64,000 nucleotides of DNA from Tubiluchus corallicola (lineage: Eukaryota > Priapulida > Priapulimorpha > Priapulimorphida > Tubiluchidae). The position numbers were made by a program, and so were the translations under genes. Location of the stretch: NCBI GenBank assembly GCA_030141605.1, contig JAQGDQ010000014.1:372001-436000 (forward strand). Reading direction: 5' to 3'. Below the pieces are notes generated by a model, which was not told the origin of the DNA, ran no database searches, and saw only the letters and a program-made list of their open reading frames with translations. Positions within the stretch are counted from its first letter, which is position 1. The number at the start of each line of letters is the position of its first letter. Positions 48,901 to 59,499 of the stretch are shown here, piece by piece.

Positions 48901-49894
48901 TAAACCTATAGTCACTGATGCTGTAATAACTGTGTATAAAAATGGCGACAAAGACTTTGCAGGTGTCAGGTTACATTTGTGTAAAGATGATCTTAAGTCT
49001 GTTAAAGCCATACTGCAGCAAATTGCCAAGAAAACGCGTTTAGATGAAAGTGAAGTACAAACTTTATTTCGCCTAGAGGATGGCAAAGAAATTAACGACC
49101 CTTCAGAAATAGATAATAATGGTGTTTATGTTACTAGTGCTGAAGGAGAAAAATTCAAGTTGATAGCTTATGAGCCACCTAGAAGTCCTGAATTCGTGTT
49201 CACTGTTTACAAAAATGGGGATGAAAACTTTGAACCCATTAAGATACATTTGTATAAAGATGACTTAATATCTTTTGATAGAATGCTACAAAAGATAGCT
49301 GAAAAGGCACACCTAAGCGACAGTGAAGTCAAAACCTTGTTTCGCAAGGAGGATGGTAAAAAACTTGAAGACCCACTTGACTTAGACCTCGACGGAGAGT
49401 TTGTTGTTGGTGGTGTGGGGGAATCATTTAAACCTGTGGCTTATAAACAATTGACCAGTGCTTCTGACATTGATATTACTGTTTACAAAAATGGTGATGA
49501 CAGCTTTGCACCTGTTAGAGTACATTTGAGCAAACAAGATCTTAAGTCACTCGAGACTGCAATGAAGCAAATTGCCGTCAATACTGACTTGAAAAAAAGC
49601 GAAGTCGAAACTTTATATCGCATGTTAGATGGCAGAAGAGTTGATAACTCACTTGATATAGACAACGACGGTACATTTGTAGTTGCTGGTAAAGGTGAAA
49701 AATTTAAATGGGTTCCATATAGACCGCAGCGGCGACCGAGAACAGCTGCAGCTCCAGGTGAACCGTGCCTTTGTGGGACGGAAGAAGGAGATGCCAAGTG
49801 CAAGAAGCATCGCTTCATTCCCGCAAACATACCTGCAGATTACCGTTCAATTTGCCCAGCGAGGAAGCAGGTGATAGGCAGGTGGTTGCATTGA
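45986..49894 (+). CDS. Twelve-domain tandem doublecortin (DCX) repeat protein
   Basis: One uninterrupted frame of 1,302 residues. DCX domains are about 80-90-residue ubiquitin-like modules that bind tubulin or microtubules in DCX, DCLK, RP1 and DCDC2. I count twelve, each opening with a strand ending in NGD (mostly VYKNGD) and closing with GEKF..V.YK: residues 51-134, 174-259, 298-384, 424-509, 518-605, 611-699, 705-791, 797-883, 889-975, 979-1065, 1069-1156 and 1161-1248. Domain 1 is closest to classical DCX (NGDPSFDGKRF, later YVAGG). Residues 1-50 are basic, Ser/Thr/Pro-rich and look disordered; 260-297 is a charged, probably helical linker; 1249-1302 is a tail with CLC, C, H and a later C. 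The start is the first in-frame ATG (A at -3); an in-frame TAG lies 60 bases upstream at 45,926. A microtubule or ciliary/centriolar role is inferred from the family. A donor-like CAG/GTGATA at 49,870/49,871 means the last seven residues could be intron read-through. Confidence in family and frame is high; exon ends are uncertain. Confidence 0.93.
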   Translation: MSEEKTQPAQKSIPSKATSRPNTSGTKSNQPATKAAIARTQTRMRKLPSIKTVKVFINGDPSFDGKRFVINNKYIQDFPALMDELSFSMKPNFGKVRNLWQAENGKRVVEMDAIVHGANYVAGGLGPFRPLNYEEIEAIRKAFQAAEIARRKSRTSVSGVRRESNEENLSRQPVLIDIFKNGDTHFFPVRLLLRKPDLLSFETVLQAIAMKVQLSSGGCIKRLYRLSDGLKVSHVHQIEPFGCYVAAANEKFKTTSYKTPKAIQEAEKSMLEKAVAKAIADAEEQKKRMRKQQTVLPMVITVYKNGDEKFDPVSLLLYERDVLSLENTLEQIAIKAHLTKEMAQTLFRMDDGSKVDDPFDLDFNATYVVGGLGEKFKRVAYKLLDAVTTEVQEEYSPELDSTEPSTVDKGQMEETDDVSSGTGIMITVYKNGDESFEPLKLRLNKNYLKSLDNALQQICEKTHLPESEVTNLYGMDGRKIERSLDLDNNGVFVLAGTGEEFKGVNYKEPESAFEIGSAIVVYKNGDEDFKPVRLHLYEDDVTSSEKTQEVIANKAHLNKDDVNALYHMEDGKKVDNQLDLVEDDNGVFVATGDGEKFELVDYKPVDDAFETVITVYRNGDENFKPVRLRLCKDALMSFEKTMQEIAEKAGLSESEVKTLYRAKDGRKMDDPLDLDNDGVFVVAGAGEKFKPLSKSYKPLGSVSDVVVTVYKNGDESFKPVKLRLHKDDLKSLEYHLKQIARKAKLNESEVKTLFHKNDGSEINDLLDIVNNDVVVVGGLAEKFKPVAYKPLTSASEAVITIFKNGDEEFEPIKIRLSTDEQKSFESHLQQIAKKTKLNESGVKTLYRMDDGKNIDDPLDIDDGGVFVVAGAREKFKAVDYKSAARSSEAVITVYKNGDKNFRPVRICVNKDGGETLESHLQQIAEKARLSESEVRALYRMKDGSKVDDPLLIDNDGVFVVAGAGEKFEQVAYKPIVTDAVITVYKNGDKDFAGVRLHLCKDDLKSVKAILQQIAKKTRLDESEVQTLFRLEDGKEINDPSEIDNNGVYVTSAEGEKFKLIAYEPPRSPEFVFTVYKNGDENFEPIKIHLYKDDLISFDRMLQKIAEKAHLSDSEVKTLFRKEDGKKLEDPLDLDLDGEFVVGGVGESFKPVAYKQLTSASDIDITVYKNGDDSFAPVRVHLSKQDLKSLETAMKQIAVNTDLKKSEVETLYRMLDGRRVDNSLDIDNDGTFVVAGKGEKFKWVPYRPQRRPRTAAAPGEPCLCGTEEGDAKCKKHRFIPANIPADYRSICPARKQVIGRWLH
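47537..49729 (+). repeat. Coding tandem array of DCX domains 5-12, about 276-bp period
   Basis: Domain starts fall at 47,537, 47,816, 48,098, 48,374, 48,650, 48,920, 49,190 and 49,466, giving spacings of 279, 282, 276, 276, 270, 270 and 276 bp, all multiples of three. Shared blocks include VYKNGD, SLE..LQQIA, ESEVKTLYRM, DDPLDID and GVFVVAGAGEKF. Domains 1-4 are spaced irregularly (369, 372 and 378 bp) with longer linkers. The regular part looks like internal duplication of one domain-plus-linker unit, later diverged by substitution; this is inferred from the sequence, not from a computed tree. Confidence 0.85.
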
Positions 49895-50253
49895 TTTCTG
49901 GACTACAATTTGTTAGCGCACTGAGAGTATTCTTGGTTGTCATGTAAGAAAGGGAGTCATGTTGTCGTACTGCAAACATTGGCAAAATGTAAGCTTGGCA
50001 CTGTTTGATTTAATATTGTTGTAAAACAGCAAGATAAAAATAAGACGACTGTACGCAACATATAAGTTTTCTTAAAGCTTCTTTTAGAGTTTTTCTTTCA
50101 CTTACCCTGTATGACGCATCGCTCAGAACTAGTCGCTTTTCATCGAATTTGTATTTCTTGAAATGTTTTGCTGCTATATCTCTGATATATGGATTGTCTT
50201 TTGGTAGGCAGCGTTTGGAGTAGCACTATAGCAGCCGGACCGCTTGCGTCTGA

Positions 50254-50259
50254 ATTAAA
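50254..50259 (+). terminator. Possible poly(A) signal (ATTAAA) downstream of the DCX gene
   Basis: I found no AATAAA within about 800 bp after the stop codon. The variant ATTAAA occurs at 50,254; the first AATAAA I see is at 50,697. Either could serve, or the transcript could splice onward. Confidence 0.2.
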
Positions 50260-50373
50260 AAAAATGTTAAAAAAATGAATATTCTTGACACGAAGTTTGT
50301 GTTTTTGAACGGTAAGGAGGCCCAGCATGCTAATTAAATCCGCAACCAAAACTGTGATCATTTGAGTCCTTAC

Positions 50374-50517
50374 CAAAGCTGGGCTTAGATCAACTTTGGT
50401 CTGCACAAACTGTGAACAACTGTCAACAAACGAGCATGAACCGAGGCCGTTTACACTATAGAAGGAATAGGTGACACTATATGCGAATATTATAGTACTT
50501 ACCACGACAACACGCAT
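50374..50517 (-). other. Candidate minus-strand exon with strong donor sites
   Basis: Read on the minus strand, an open stretch begins with a hydrophobic, signal-peptide-like segment (MRVVVVSTIIFAYSV), then a Cys/Ser-rich segment (GSCSFVDSCSQF). It runs into TTG/GTAAGG, a strong donor whose exon ends at 50,374. A second donor-like GTAAGT lies just after the first codons, and an acceptor-like CTATAG follows, so several splicing readings are possible. It would be convergent with the DCX gene. The family is not recognised and chance is likely enough that I keep this low. Confidence 0.2.
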
Positions 50518-50908
50518 AATTTGCACATGTATATTTTTGTCAGTGGTGTAAACGAGTCTATATCGACAAGTCTTCTAATAGTTTGAATAATTTAAGATCA
50601 TGATTATCAGTTAAAGAAGATAATAACTGACCATACAGATGAACATTGTAGTCTTGCACAAAAGCAATAACAAAATTTACAACACAAGATGTGATCAATA
50701 AAAGACGACAATTTATTTATGACGCTTGAAACAGCAGACCAAACCATGGCTTATGAGTTGTAATTAAGCTATTCACAGAGATTAAAATCTTGTCATCTTA
50801 TTTGACAATGCATTGTTATGATAAGTAAGTGAATAAAATACTCTTCCTAAAACTTGTTTATCCATCCTAGAAACAATGTGCTGAGATTGACTCGTTCAGT
50901 CAGTTAAT

Positions 50909-51205
50909 CAGTCAGTCAGTCAGTCAGTCAGTCAGTCAGTCAGTCAGTCAGTCAGTCAGTCAGTCAGTCAGTCAGTCAGTCAGTCAGTCAGTCAGTCAGT
51001 CAGTCAGTCAGTCAGTCAGTCAGTCAGTCAGTCAGTCAGTCAGTCAGTCAGTCAGTCAGTCAGTCAGTCAGTCAGTCAGTCAGTCAGTCAGTCAGTCAGT
51101 CAGTCAGTCAGTCAGTCAGTCAGTCAGTCAGTCAGTCAGTCAACCAGCTAACCAGCCAGCCAGCCAGCGAGCGAGCGAGTGAGTGAGTGAGTCAGTCAGT
51201 GAGTC
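50909..51205. repeat. (GTCA)n tract with about 230 bp perfect
   Basis: Uninterrupted GTCA repeat from about 50,909 to 51,141, then AACCAGCCAGCGAGCGAGTG derivatives to about 51,205. Perfect tetranucleotide runs of this length usually mark recent expansion. Confidence 0.98.
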
Positions 51206-51415
51206 ACCCCGTTTTAAATATTTGTGTATTTGTCAGTTTCATTTATGGCTTCTAGCTATCATATGATTTAATTTTTGTGCTAAATTCTCAATTAATAATC
51301 TAAAATTTCTTCATATGTTTGACTGATTGTTCCAATATTGTTCGATCACGAATTAACTGAACTGATCTAATTAATTCTCTTTGTGTTTTTCATTTTTCTT
51401 ATCCTTTCATTTCCC

Positions 51416-51420
51416 AGTCA

Positions 51421-51488
<68 letters not shown>

Positions 51489-51490
51489 CT
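51416..51490. repeat. (CT)n microsatellite
   Basis: About 70 bp of CT repeat with three or four TTT interruptions. The frames here are Ser/Leu artefacts. Confidence 0.95.
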
Positions 51491-52079
51491 CTCTCCTCTT
51501 TTTTTCAGAAGCATTTTTTTCGTAACGTGTGCAGTCACATCTTGTTTATTATTCTATCACAAACTTGTTATGAAAATTTGGAATTACACTCGAAAGCAAA
51601 AGAATGCGGTTTCATTATCGGGTGCCCTACATTGTGCTAGAAAATACTTAAAGGTACATTAAATTTTGGAACGTGGGTAGCTCTGGTGATATTTCAGAGA
51701 ACCATTTCTCTGAAAATGTCGATGCATTTTGGTGATAGGAGATTTCAAGAGAAAAAATTAGTTTCTGTATACATTGATGACACGCCTTGCTGAATTCAAC
51801 CTGCATGATTAAGTGTTAGAATCACCTCATTTGTGAGCACGATGTAATCACTGTACGTTGATTCAATAACTAAGCAAATAATAATCTCAATCAGTGATTC
51901 TGACATCGATTTTGGGCATAGACTATCATAAGACAAATTTAACAATGATTTTACTTGTGGAGTTGCTGAGCACTTTGGTGCGACATGGTGCGACATGGTG
52001 CATACTTTTTACTTTCGTTTTTTTTACAATTGCCTTCAACTTCATCTATACATTCAACTTTATAACTGAACTTGTGTTG

Positions 52080-52390
52080 TTGTGCAATGCTGAGTTATCG
52101 ACAATAAAAGTTAAGCAGCAGAAGGAAATTGGTGCTTTTCAAAGTCCTCTGTATAGAAAATTATTGGGTATTAAATGGCCTGACAGAATATCCAGTAATG
52201 ATCTGTATGATGTGGTCAAGAAGAATCCTTGAAGTAAACAAATGCAAGTAAGAATATTGCATTTGATTTGGCATGTACTAAGATTACCTCCCTTAGCATT
52301 ACTAAGTGTCTCCTTTTCCTATAGCATTACGTAAAACTCTTGAAACGACAAAAAAGCCGAGAGAGAGTCAGCTAATGACATATATATTAC
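52080..52390 (+). pseudogene. LINE polymerase C-terminal fragment
   Basis: The plus-strand segment ending at 52,232 reads LYRKLLGIKWPDRISSNDL, matching the post-RT motif of many non-LTR elements (R.ILGI.WPD.ISN..L). After a stop the motif continues in another frame with LRILHLIWHVLRLPP, the usual W.GHVLRLP block. No RT core is visible upstream, so this is a 5'-truncated, frameshifted relic. Confidence 0.65.
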
Positions 52391-52394
52391 AAAA

Positions 52395-55300
52395 AATTTA
52401 GGAAATACAATGTATAGATTTGAGGCATGATGCAATGACATATATACATATATATACAATTACTTACTATATATAAACTAAGTATTTCTCGTTTCAACTA
52501 TTGGTAATTTTTTAGTATCTTCAAAATTTTCTACCTCCTCAATATTTAGTTATATTCATTTAATAAATTAATCTTCTCGCATCATAAATATTACCGTTAC
52601 TAAGCTCCTCAGTTTTGCTTGTAAGTCGCCATACCAAATTATTGACTAATTCAGTCTAAATTAATAATTAGTTAGGAAATGAATCCTAATTTCTTTATAC
52701 TAATGATCATTATGTCTTGTTACATTAATATAATAATAATATTTACATTATTATTATTCTACAACCCCCATGAACCATTCTAATATATAAGGGAGTGACC
52801 ACTTGGACGTACACTCTACCTACACAAGCTAAATTTGCTTATTGATTATTACTTTTGTAACTGTGTTTTAGTTTTATGTGTGAAATAAAATATCATAGTT
52901 CATAGTGGGCAGTAGCGGTGGACAGGAATCAACAGGTGGGACGTGCCATGTTTTTAAAACGCAGCAGCACCTAGACGACGATGATGTTGTCTACACTAAC
53001 TGTGTTTTTTTGTTTTTTGACCTTCTACTTTCGTTTGTTTCTATTTGGGGGCGCTTTTTCTTTCTGTCTTCTTTTGGTTTTGTCTTTGTTATGTAGATCT
53101 ATTGTGAACGTGAATCACTGCTGGGAATTGTTACAACTGTGCATTTTTCAAAGTTTAATGTAAATAGGCAAAAAAGAAACGAGAAGCCTGTTTAAAGCTA
53201 TATAATAAAAAAAGTTATTTGGGCTTAAATGTGTAGCATTGGGTTATCTGCCTACGCGTGACGTGTTTTAGGGTTCCGTTGTTACGTATGAGTATAATCG
53301 TAATATCTAGAAAACGTTACATCCAGTTTAGACGATTTTTAGAAACTTGCATGGTGTAAAATCATCTTGTGGCTGAAGTTGTGAAAAGCACTAAGCAAAC
53401 TTTTTTATTTAAAAAAAAAGAAAAGGATTTTGAGCCCTGGAAAAACGTTAATGAAAGGCTTCTGTGATTTAATGACATAGAGTTGTCGAAATTGTTATGT
53501 ATTACACCGCAAGGAGAAAATAAAATAGATTATTTATAGAGAATGAAACCAACAAACACTTATATAAAATAATACAATAATAATAATAATAAGTAAAATA
53601 ATAACACTTACACAAAACACCTGAAATTAAGTTCTGCTCAGAATATTTAAGTATACCATCTTATCAACCTGAATTATCCTTGTTGGGGACCTGATTTACA
53701 TAATTGGAGGTTATAGAAGGTTCCAGAACGTTATAGAAGGATCGCTACGGTATTCAGATCATTCCAAATATTCTGTTGTATTACGTGCATCAGAGATCTA
53801 TTTGCTTCGAGAAATTATATTTGGATTTTTTCCCTAACTGTTTTGCATAATAGTATATTAATGTAGTTCTGTTGCAATTGCTGTAATTATATTTGATTTT
53901 TCCTAGCTATAATGCGTAATAGTTATAAGAGATAACACAAATTGCAATGTAAAATTATATGCTGAAGTAGATAATAAATTACAAAAAAATTTACAACTAC
54001 ATCGTCCCCGGCAACAATGCACGCGTGATGACGTAGACAGTGGTTAATCAATAAAACGGGGCATTTAATAACAAATAGATCAGAGGCTGACTGAATTATT
54101 TTTTGTATTATGAGCGTGTTTTGAATTTCTGCGTGTTGCTGACAATATACAACCACATATATCCTTTATATGTGGGCGAATACATACAACCCTGTTCGAA
54201 GGTACTGTGATAGGTACTTTTAAAAAGTACTTTGATAACCTTTTAATACAATATGTAACCTTTAGTATAATATGTAATTTTAGATGTAGTTGTATTATAC
54301 GAAGTAATTTGTGATTTTAGATTGGTAATTTGTGATTGAACCTAGATAGAAGTAAAATCTAAAAGGGGAAGGAAAATATAAATTTTAACTTCATCTCTCT
54401 TTTTCTCGAGTGCTTTTTATTGCAGTTTTATTGTTTTATATGTATGTATAATGTATTTTATCTAATGTGCGCAACTTTTACGTGTAACATGTAATAGTTT
54501 TTAAATCATTGAATAAATAAAAATTTACTCTTAAAAAAGGTAATATTTTCACAACCAGACACATTTTGCAAGGTGGTATAAGACCCCCTTGGGGCACCGA
54601 GGCGCGCAAAGATTTTTTCAAAATTGAATATTTGATGTCTACATGTAAACTTTCATAAAACTTGCAGATAGCTGCTCTTATAATTATCATATGTCTATGC
54701 AACTAGGTTAACAATAATTACTAATAAAAAAAAGTAAGTGTGGCGTGATGAGTATAGTGATGTTTGAGAATGCGAATGTAAGTTTCTTTCGGCCTGGGGG
54801 TAGTAAAAAGTGCTTGTTATCGAGGGGGTGGGTGTTGAATGGTTGTTGTGAGGCCTTTCTTAGCTGTTGGGCCCCGGAACAAAGTACCAGTTGAACCACC
54901 CTCTCATAGGCCCTGATCAGACGTAATGTTTCCGAGAGTGACAAAATCTTATTTATCACTTAACTACGCCTGATCCAGTATAGTTTACTCATGTCAAAAA
55001 CATACAAGCATGAAAAGCAGAACAGCAAGTGGATGTATTTAATGTCGACTCATACAAACACACAAACACTATGCTCGAGGGTAATATTTCATAATGTTTC
55101 GAGAATAAATAACAAAGGTACCGCAAAGTAGAAAATGCCATGCGTTATGATGCGTATGTCTTGTTCAGCTAAAATCAGCTTTCTTTTAGTGACAACAAAC
55201 TGGGCCTTTTGCTCGCCATTTGGTGACATTTATATTTTGCTGGGCGCCATTAGTGAAAAGCCACTGGCGAAAATTAAATTTACCTCGCAGGAAAACTTAT

Positions 55301-55685
55301 ATTTCTGTAACGCATAAACATTGTAATACTTATTATATATGTAAATATATAATAAATAAAATAAACTGTGTATACGTACCATTTTCATTTCAGTCTCATT
55401 GCTATTTTAAAAGAACTCAATTTTTATTCCTGGATTTTGTGAATTTTGTTCACAAATTGCAAGATGAATTTTATGCCGTGCGAGTTTCTAGAAAACAATG
55501 TAAAGAGGATACAACGTTTTCTAATTAGGATTATTTTCACGCGAATCCTACTCCTGTTAGTGACGTCATACTTCTACATAGTACAGAACCAAAGTTTTTA
55601 ATGGTTTCTCAGTTTTTTGCACAGTTGCGCCTAAACTTTGAAAAACAAGAATTCTCGACAGTGATCTATTTGTGCAGTGTATTTA
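52395..55685. other. No gene seen (3.3 kb)
   Basis: Very AT-rich with short (TA)n and (AAT)n runs (52,380-52,460 and 53,570-53,605) and repeated GGTTATAGAAGG/CGTTATAGAAGG at about 53,708-53,742. No coding signal. Confidence 0.5.
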
Positions 55686-55689
55686 TATA

Positions 55690-56030
55690 ACAAACACGAA
55701 ATTAAAGAAAGCTAGAAGAAAAAAGATAAATAAAAACGTGATAGGTAAAACGACATAGGACAAAAAACACATAAAAATAGACAACATAAAAGGGCAATTG
55801 CAATAAAAACAACGTGAGAAAGGTAAAAAGTGTGCAGTAGGCAAAAGATAGCGGTATTAGAGCGATAGCAGTACAAGAAACACTGTCAATAAAACAATAA
55901 TAGCAAAAAAAGACAAAATTAAATATACAGTAGCAAAGGTAAAATAAACAGAGTTAAAATGTAATAAACAGAAAATAAAAATTAATAAGGAAGACCAAAG
56001 TTAAAAACGACAAAAACAGTTGTAATTGTT
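55690..56030. repeat. A-rich, pyrimidine-poor degenerate repeat
   Basis: The strand is about half A with repeated AATAAA, GACAAAA and GGTAAAA words at irregular 15-25-bp spacing and almost no T runs. No frame or transposon motif is seen. Confidence 0.4.
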
Positions 56031-56034
56031 CAAA

Positions 56035-57125
56035 TTAATTTTAAACATTGTGGAACGCAGATTTGGCTCGTGCTATTAGAATTTAAGGGAAAAAACAAGT
56101 CACTCAGCATATAGGGTTTGTTTTGCCTATTATCACTTGGACTTAGAAAAATATGACAAAGAACTTTGCAAAAATTGTCTAACATGTATGATATTAATTT
56201 ATACTACTGCTGTATTGAAATTCGCTAACAAGGTTGCAGCTGCCATTCACTTGAACATTGTGACATAACTGGTGGACTTCGTAACTCATTTCATTGTTTT
56301 CATTTCATTTAATACGCAGTGTTTTTAAAAAATATTAAAAAAATTAACAAGAAAGCCTAAAATCTGAAAGCAAAATAAAACGTATATAGAGCACAGAATA
56401 AAAGTTTGCAGATATAAGGTTTAGTTATAAGATTACGGATAAATGCACAAAGAGTCAAGGCTACTTACAGGTTGTTAAAAATAACTGATTATTAAAATTT
56501 ACCACTTTTAAACGTTTTTTAAAAAGTTTGCTATCCTGAGCACAGACCGAAGGGGCACTGCCGACAGACCCAGGGAGTCGATTCTAGATATTGGTATTCT
56601 GTTTGAGAAAAAGTTTTTAAAAAATCAAGTCGGCAGTGAGTGGGCTGTAACTTCAAACGGTGATACCTTGTTACTTTAGATAAAGGTGCTTTGCTAAAAA
56701 TACATCTTTGTCTATTGTACTGTCTACAGAATAACACATTGTTAGATCATAGTGTGTTCGACGAAGTTCAAGTGACTTAAAAATACTGATCGGTCAGTTA
56801 ATGACATGCTGTCAAGATTTCACCCAGCAAAATATAGCCTTTTTCATAAGAACATTGTGGCTTACCATAAGGCGCACGCTGCTTAAACTAATTCAGATTT
56901 CTAATGTCCGTACAAACTAGCTATTTAATTTTTTTGCAAAAACTTATTAGGCCCACTCTTATTCAATTTAGCAACGATTTTAATGCTTACGTACAAACTA
57001 AAACAAACATCTTTGAAACCAGATGACACACGGACGGCTACATTTACACCTAAGTCTATAATTAATGAAGCCGTGAGTAGTCTCACTGATGTGCTACCTA
57101 CTATACATATTTGGTGGCACACACT
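56035..57125. other. No gene seen (1.1 kb)
   Basis: AT-rich. The 3' end (56,930-57,125) could be badly decayed LINE sequence preceding the recognisable LINE tail, but I cannot read RT motifs in it. Confidence 0.4.
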
Positions 57126-57129
57126 TTTT

Positions 57130-57690
57130 GAACAACAAAATTCAGATACCTCCTAATGCGCGCAATATAGTAGTAATCTTTGACTCGAATTTAAACCGAG
57201 TTGAACATATAGACTGTCTCTAATAAATGCACAAGAACACTTCTCAATGTTATTAAAAATTGTACATCACATCATTTGCTGATGCACAAATTATAAATAG
57301 TTTAGTATTATCACGTAAGCGCTATGGTTTGTTTGTGTATAATAATGCTGCAGATTTTCATTTTGACAAGATTCAAAAGATTATAAATTTTGCAGTTAGT
57401 GTCATGTCGAATCAGCGAAAATATGACCAGATATCCAACATCATCATAAATTTGAAACTTTTGTTTGTTTTCAATTGTAATATGATCGCAAGGACAACTA
57501 GACAGTCAAATTTACTTTTTACTTTCTTCATCAAAATCTAATTCTGTCACAACACTGTTTATAGTCAGGGCAAGCAAGCATTACAATTTGTATGCAATCA
57601 AAACTGAATTAAATAAAACTACAAAATTTGATACATTTAAAAAGAAACGTAGGGAACTTCTTATAAATAGTGGTTGGCTACAATGCATTT
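57130..57690 (+). pseudogene. 5'-truncated LINE tail
   Basis: The plus strand carries, in shifting frames, ARNIVVIFDSNLN (post-RT LGVIFDS.L motif), then NSLVLSRKRYGLFVYNNA, KIQKIINFAV and RKYDQIS (the LV.SLVLSR.DY...KIQ motif), and finally TKFDTFKKKRRELL (C-terminal FKK.L..L). This order is standard for the C-terminal third of a Jockey/CR1-type polymerase. No RT domain is intact. Confidence 0.7.
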
Positions 57691-57694
57691 TATT

Positions 57695-58635
57695 TTTTTT
57701 AACTTCAATCAACCCTTCACAACCGTGCGTTTATCTAATAATTATTAATTTATTATTATTTTATTTTTTTGTATTGATTATTTAATATTCTTTATTTTCC
57801 AAATACCATAGTAAGCCGTCCAAAGAAATACCTCATTTATGGGGAAGTTACATCTAACGTAAAAATAAACAAATAAACAATCATTTTACTGTTGACGAAA
57901 ATTGACAGGATACTGCTTTTCGTCACTTGATGAATGACATCATTGGTGGAGGAATGGGTGTTCAAAAGGGAGCACCCGAACGTGAAATGATCGCGACTTT
58001 AACGTGATTTTACTAATTACCCAAAGCGATTATCACACCTTTATTACCAAATTCTAACATTTTTCCTGAAATTTGAAATATAAGCTTTATAAGCTTAACT
58101 TATCAAAAGGCTTAGCCTTTGCTTTAAACATTATCAAGTCACCTATACAGTCATAATAAAAATAAGGTCAGTCAAACTTCGTCAGAACGCCCCTAATATT
58201 TAGCAAACCAAAATGTCTATATTTGCATAGATATAAATGTATTAACGCATCTCGTTATAATGCCAAACTAACTATAATGCCAACTTTTTTTGCAATTCCA
58301 AAGCAGGCAGAATCAAGAGGTATAAATGATTTTTTCCAAAATGATATTTTTCTTTGAATTAAACTGTTTGTTTCACTTGTTTATTTTACTTCTCTCTTCG
58401 TGGTCTTTTTGTGGTTTTCCGTTTCTCTTCATTTGTTTATCACACACATTGAAAAATGCATTGTCTTGTCCTTTATTAGTGGTTTCATTATTTGTTTTAC
58501 AAGGTTTGTTGATCAGGAGGTCCTTTATCAGGGGGCCTTGATATTCCTTGATTTACAAGCTCTTCTAGCATTGTGCGATGGCTACCTTGCAATTGTGAAT
58601 TGTATTATTCGGGTCCTAGCGGTAAACAAAAGCTT
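57695..58635. other. No gene seen
   Basis: AT-rich unique sequence. Two overlapping frames (58,326-58,648) are hydrophobic and T-driven with no recognisable domain. Confidence 0.45.
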
Positions 58636-58639
58636 GTTT

Positions 58640-58905
58640 GATGAATGAAGCTAACTTGCTAGCCGATTTTCCTGCTGTAGTTAGCTAGTTTTCATGCACT
58701 GATGCTTGCGGTTCGTGATTTCTCGCCTGATTTACAGTTCATTTTCTCTCGCTTATAATTCAGCTGCATATATGAAGCCCTCGTCACATTCACTAATCAG
58801 GCGCTCTGGTTTGGCTTCGCAAGCGCCTTTATCGTGGCATTCCACATGCCAGAAAACAACAGGGGCTGATTAGAGGCGTGGTGGGCGGGCAGTGAGGCAA
58901 ACGTT
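58640..58905. other. Candidate conserved non-coding element
   Basis: Unique, GC-richer sequence (GGCGCTCTGGTTTGGCTTCG, GAGGCGTGGTGGGCGGGC) between AT-rich flanks. GTGGGCGGG resembles a GC/KLF/EGR box. No frame. Regulatory function is a guess. Confidence 0.22.
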
Positions 58906-59144
58906 CAAGAAGGAATGTTGACATGTTTCCAACATATTTCAAATGAACGTCTGGTCAATAAAACATGAGTTTTTCTCGTAATTTCTGCTAAATTTCAATC
59001 TCGACCTATAATACAAAATGCAAAAAGATATTAAATGTTTGTGGTATGGTATGTCCCAAAACTGTTTGAAGTTTGGAAGTAGACTTTTTCTTATTTCTTC
59101 TTCTTTTTCCTGTTCTTTTCCATTATTATTCTGTTAATTTGACT

Positions 59145-59355
59145 AGTTGCGCGGCGGTTTAGCATTAGCCGTCGTAGCGGCGCTTATGTGCCGGGAGCAG
59201 CAGCGTAGATTTAGCTTCTGATTGAAACGGAATATGCAGCTAGGTAATAAGAGCCATAATGTCTAATCATAGGCCAATTTTTAATCTATAAAACGCGGAA
59301 AACTATTAATTTTACGAGGTTGTAAAATGGAGCTGAATAAGATCTTATCGGTGCT
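59145..59355. other. Candidate conserved non-coding element
   Basis: Unique sequence with CGTCGTAGCGGCGCTTATGT beside AT-rich AATTTTTAATCTATAAAACG. No frame and no repeat signature. Regulatory function is a guess. Confidence 0.18.
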
Positions 59356-59499
59356 TGTAGGCTATTTCTACTGATGGTTGCTCTAGGATTGTGTCATCAA
59401 TTGAGTATCAATGTCAACATTCTTATTGGAAATATAATTTTTCTCGTTTTAAGGGAAAACGCCAATTTCCTACTTCAGTAGTGTTTAAAAACATTTTTA

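Noticed and set aside
46012-49830. Several 60-115-codon minus-strand frames inside the DCX gene
   Set aside because: They are antisense shadows recurring once per DCX repeat with the same wrong-frame sequence (e.g. SPFLYTVIT).
50140-50373. The 3' half of the 128-codon minus-strand frame past the DCX gene
   Set aside because: Beyond the strong donor at 50,373 it looks like intron sequence; only the part before it was kept, as a weak exon candidate.
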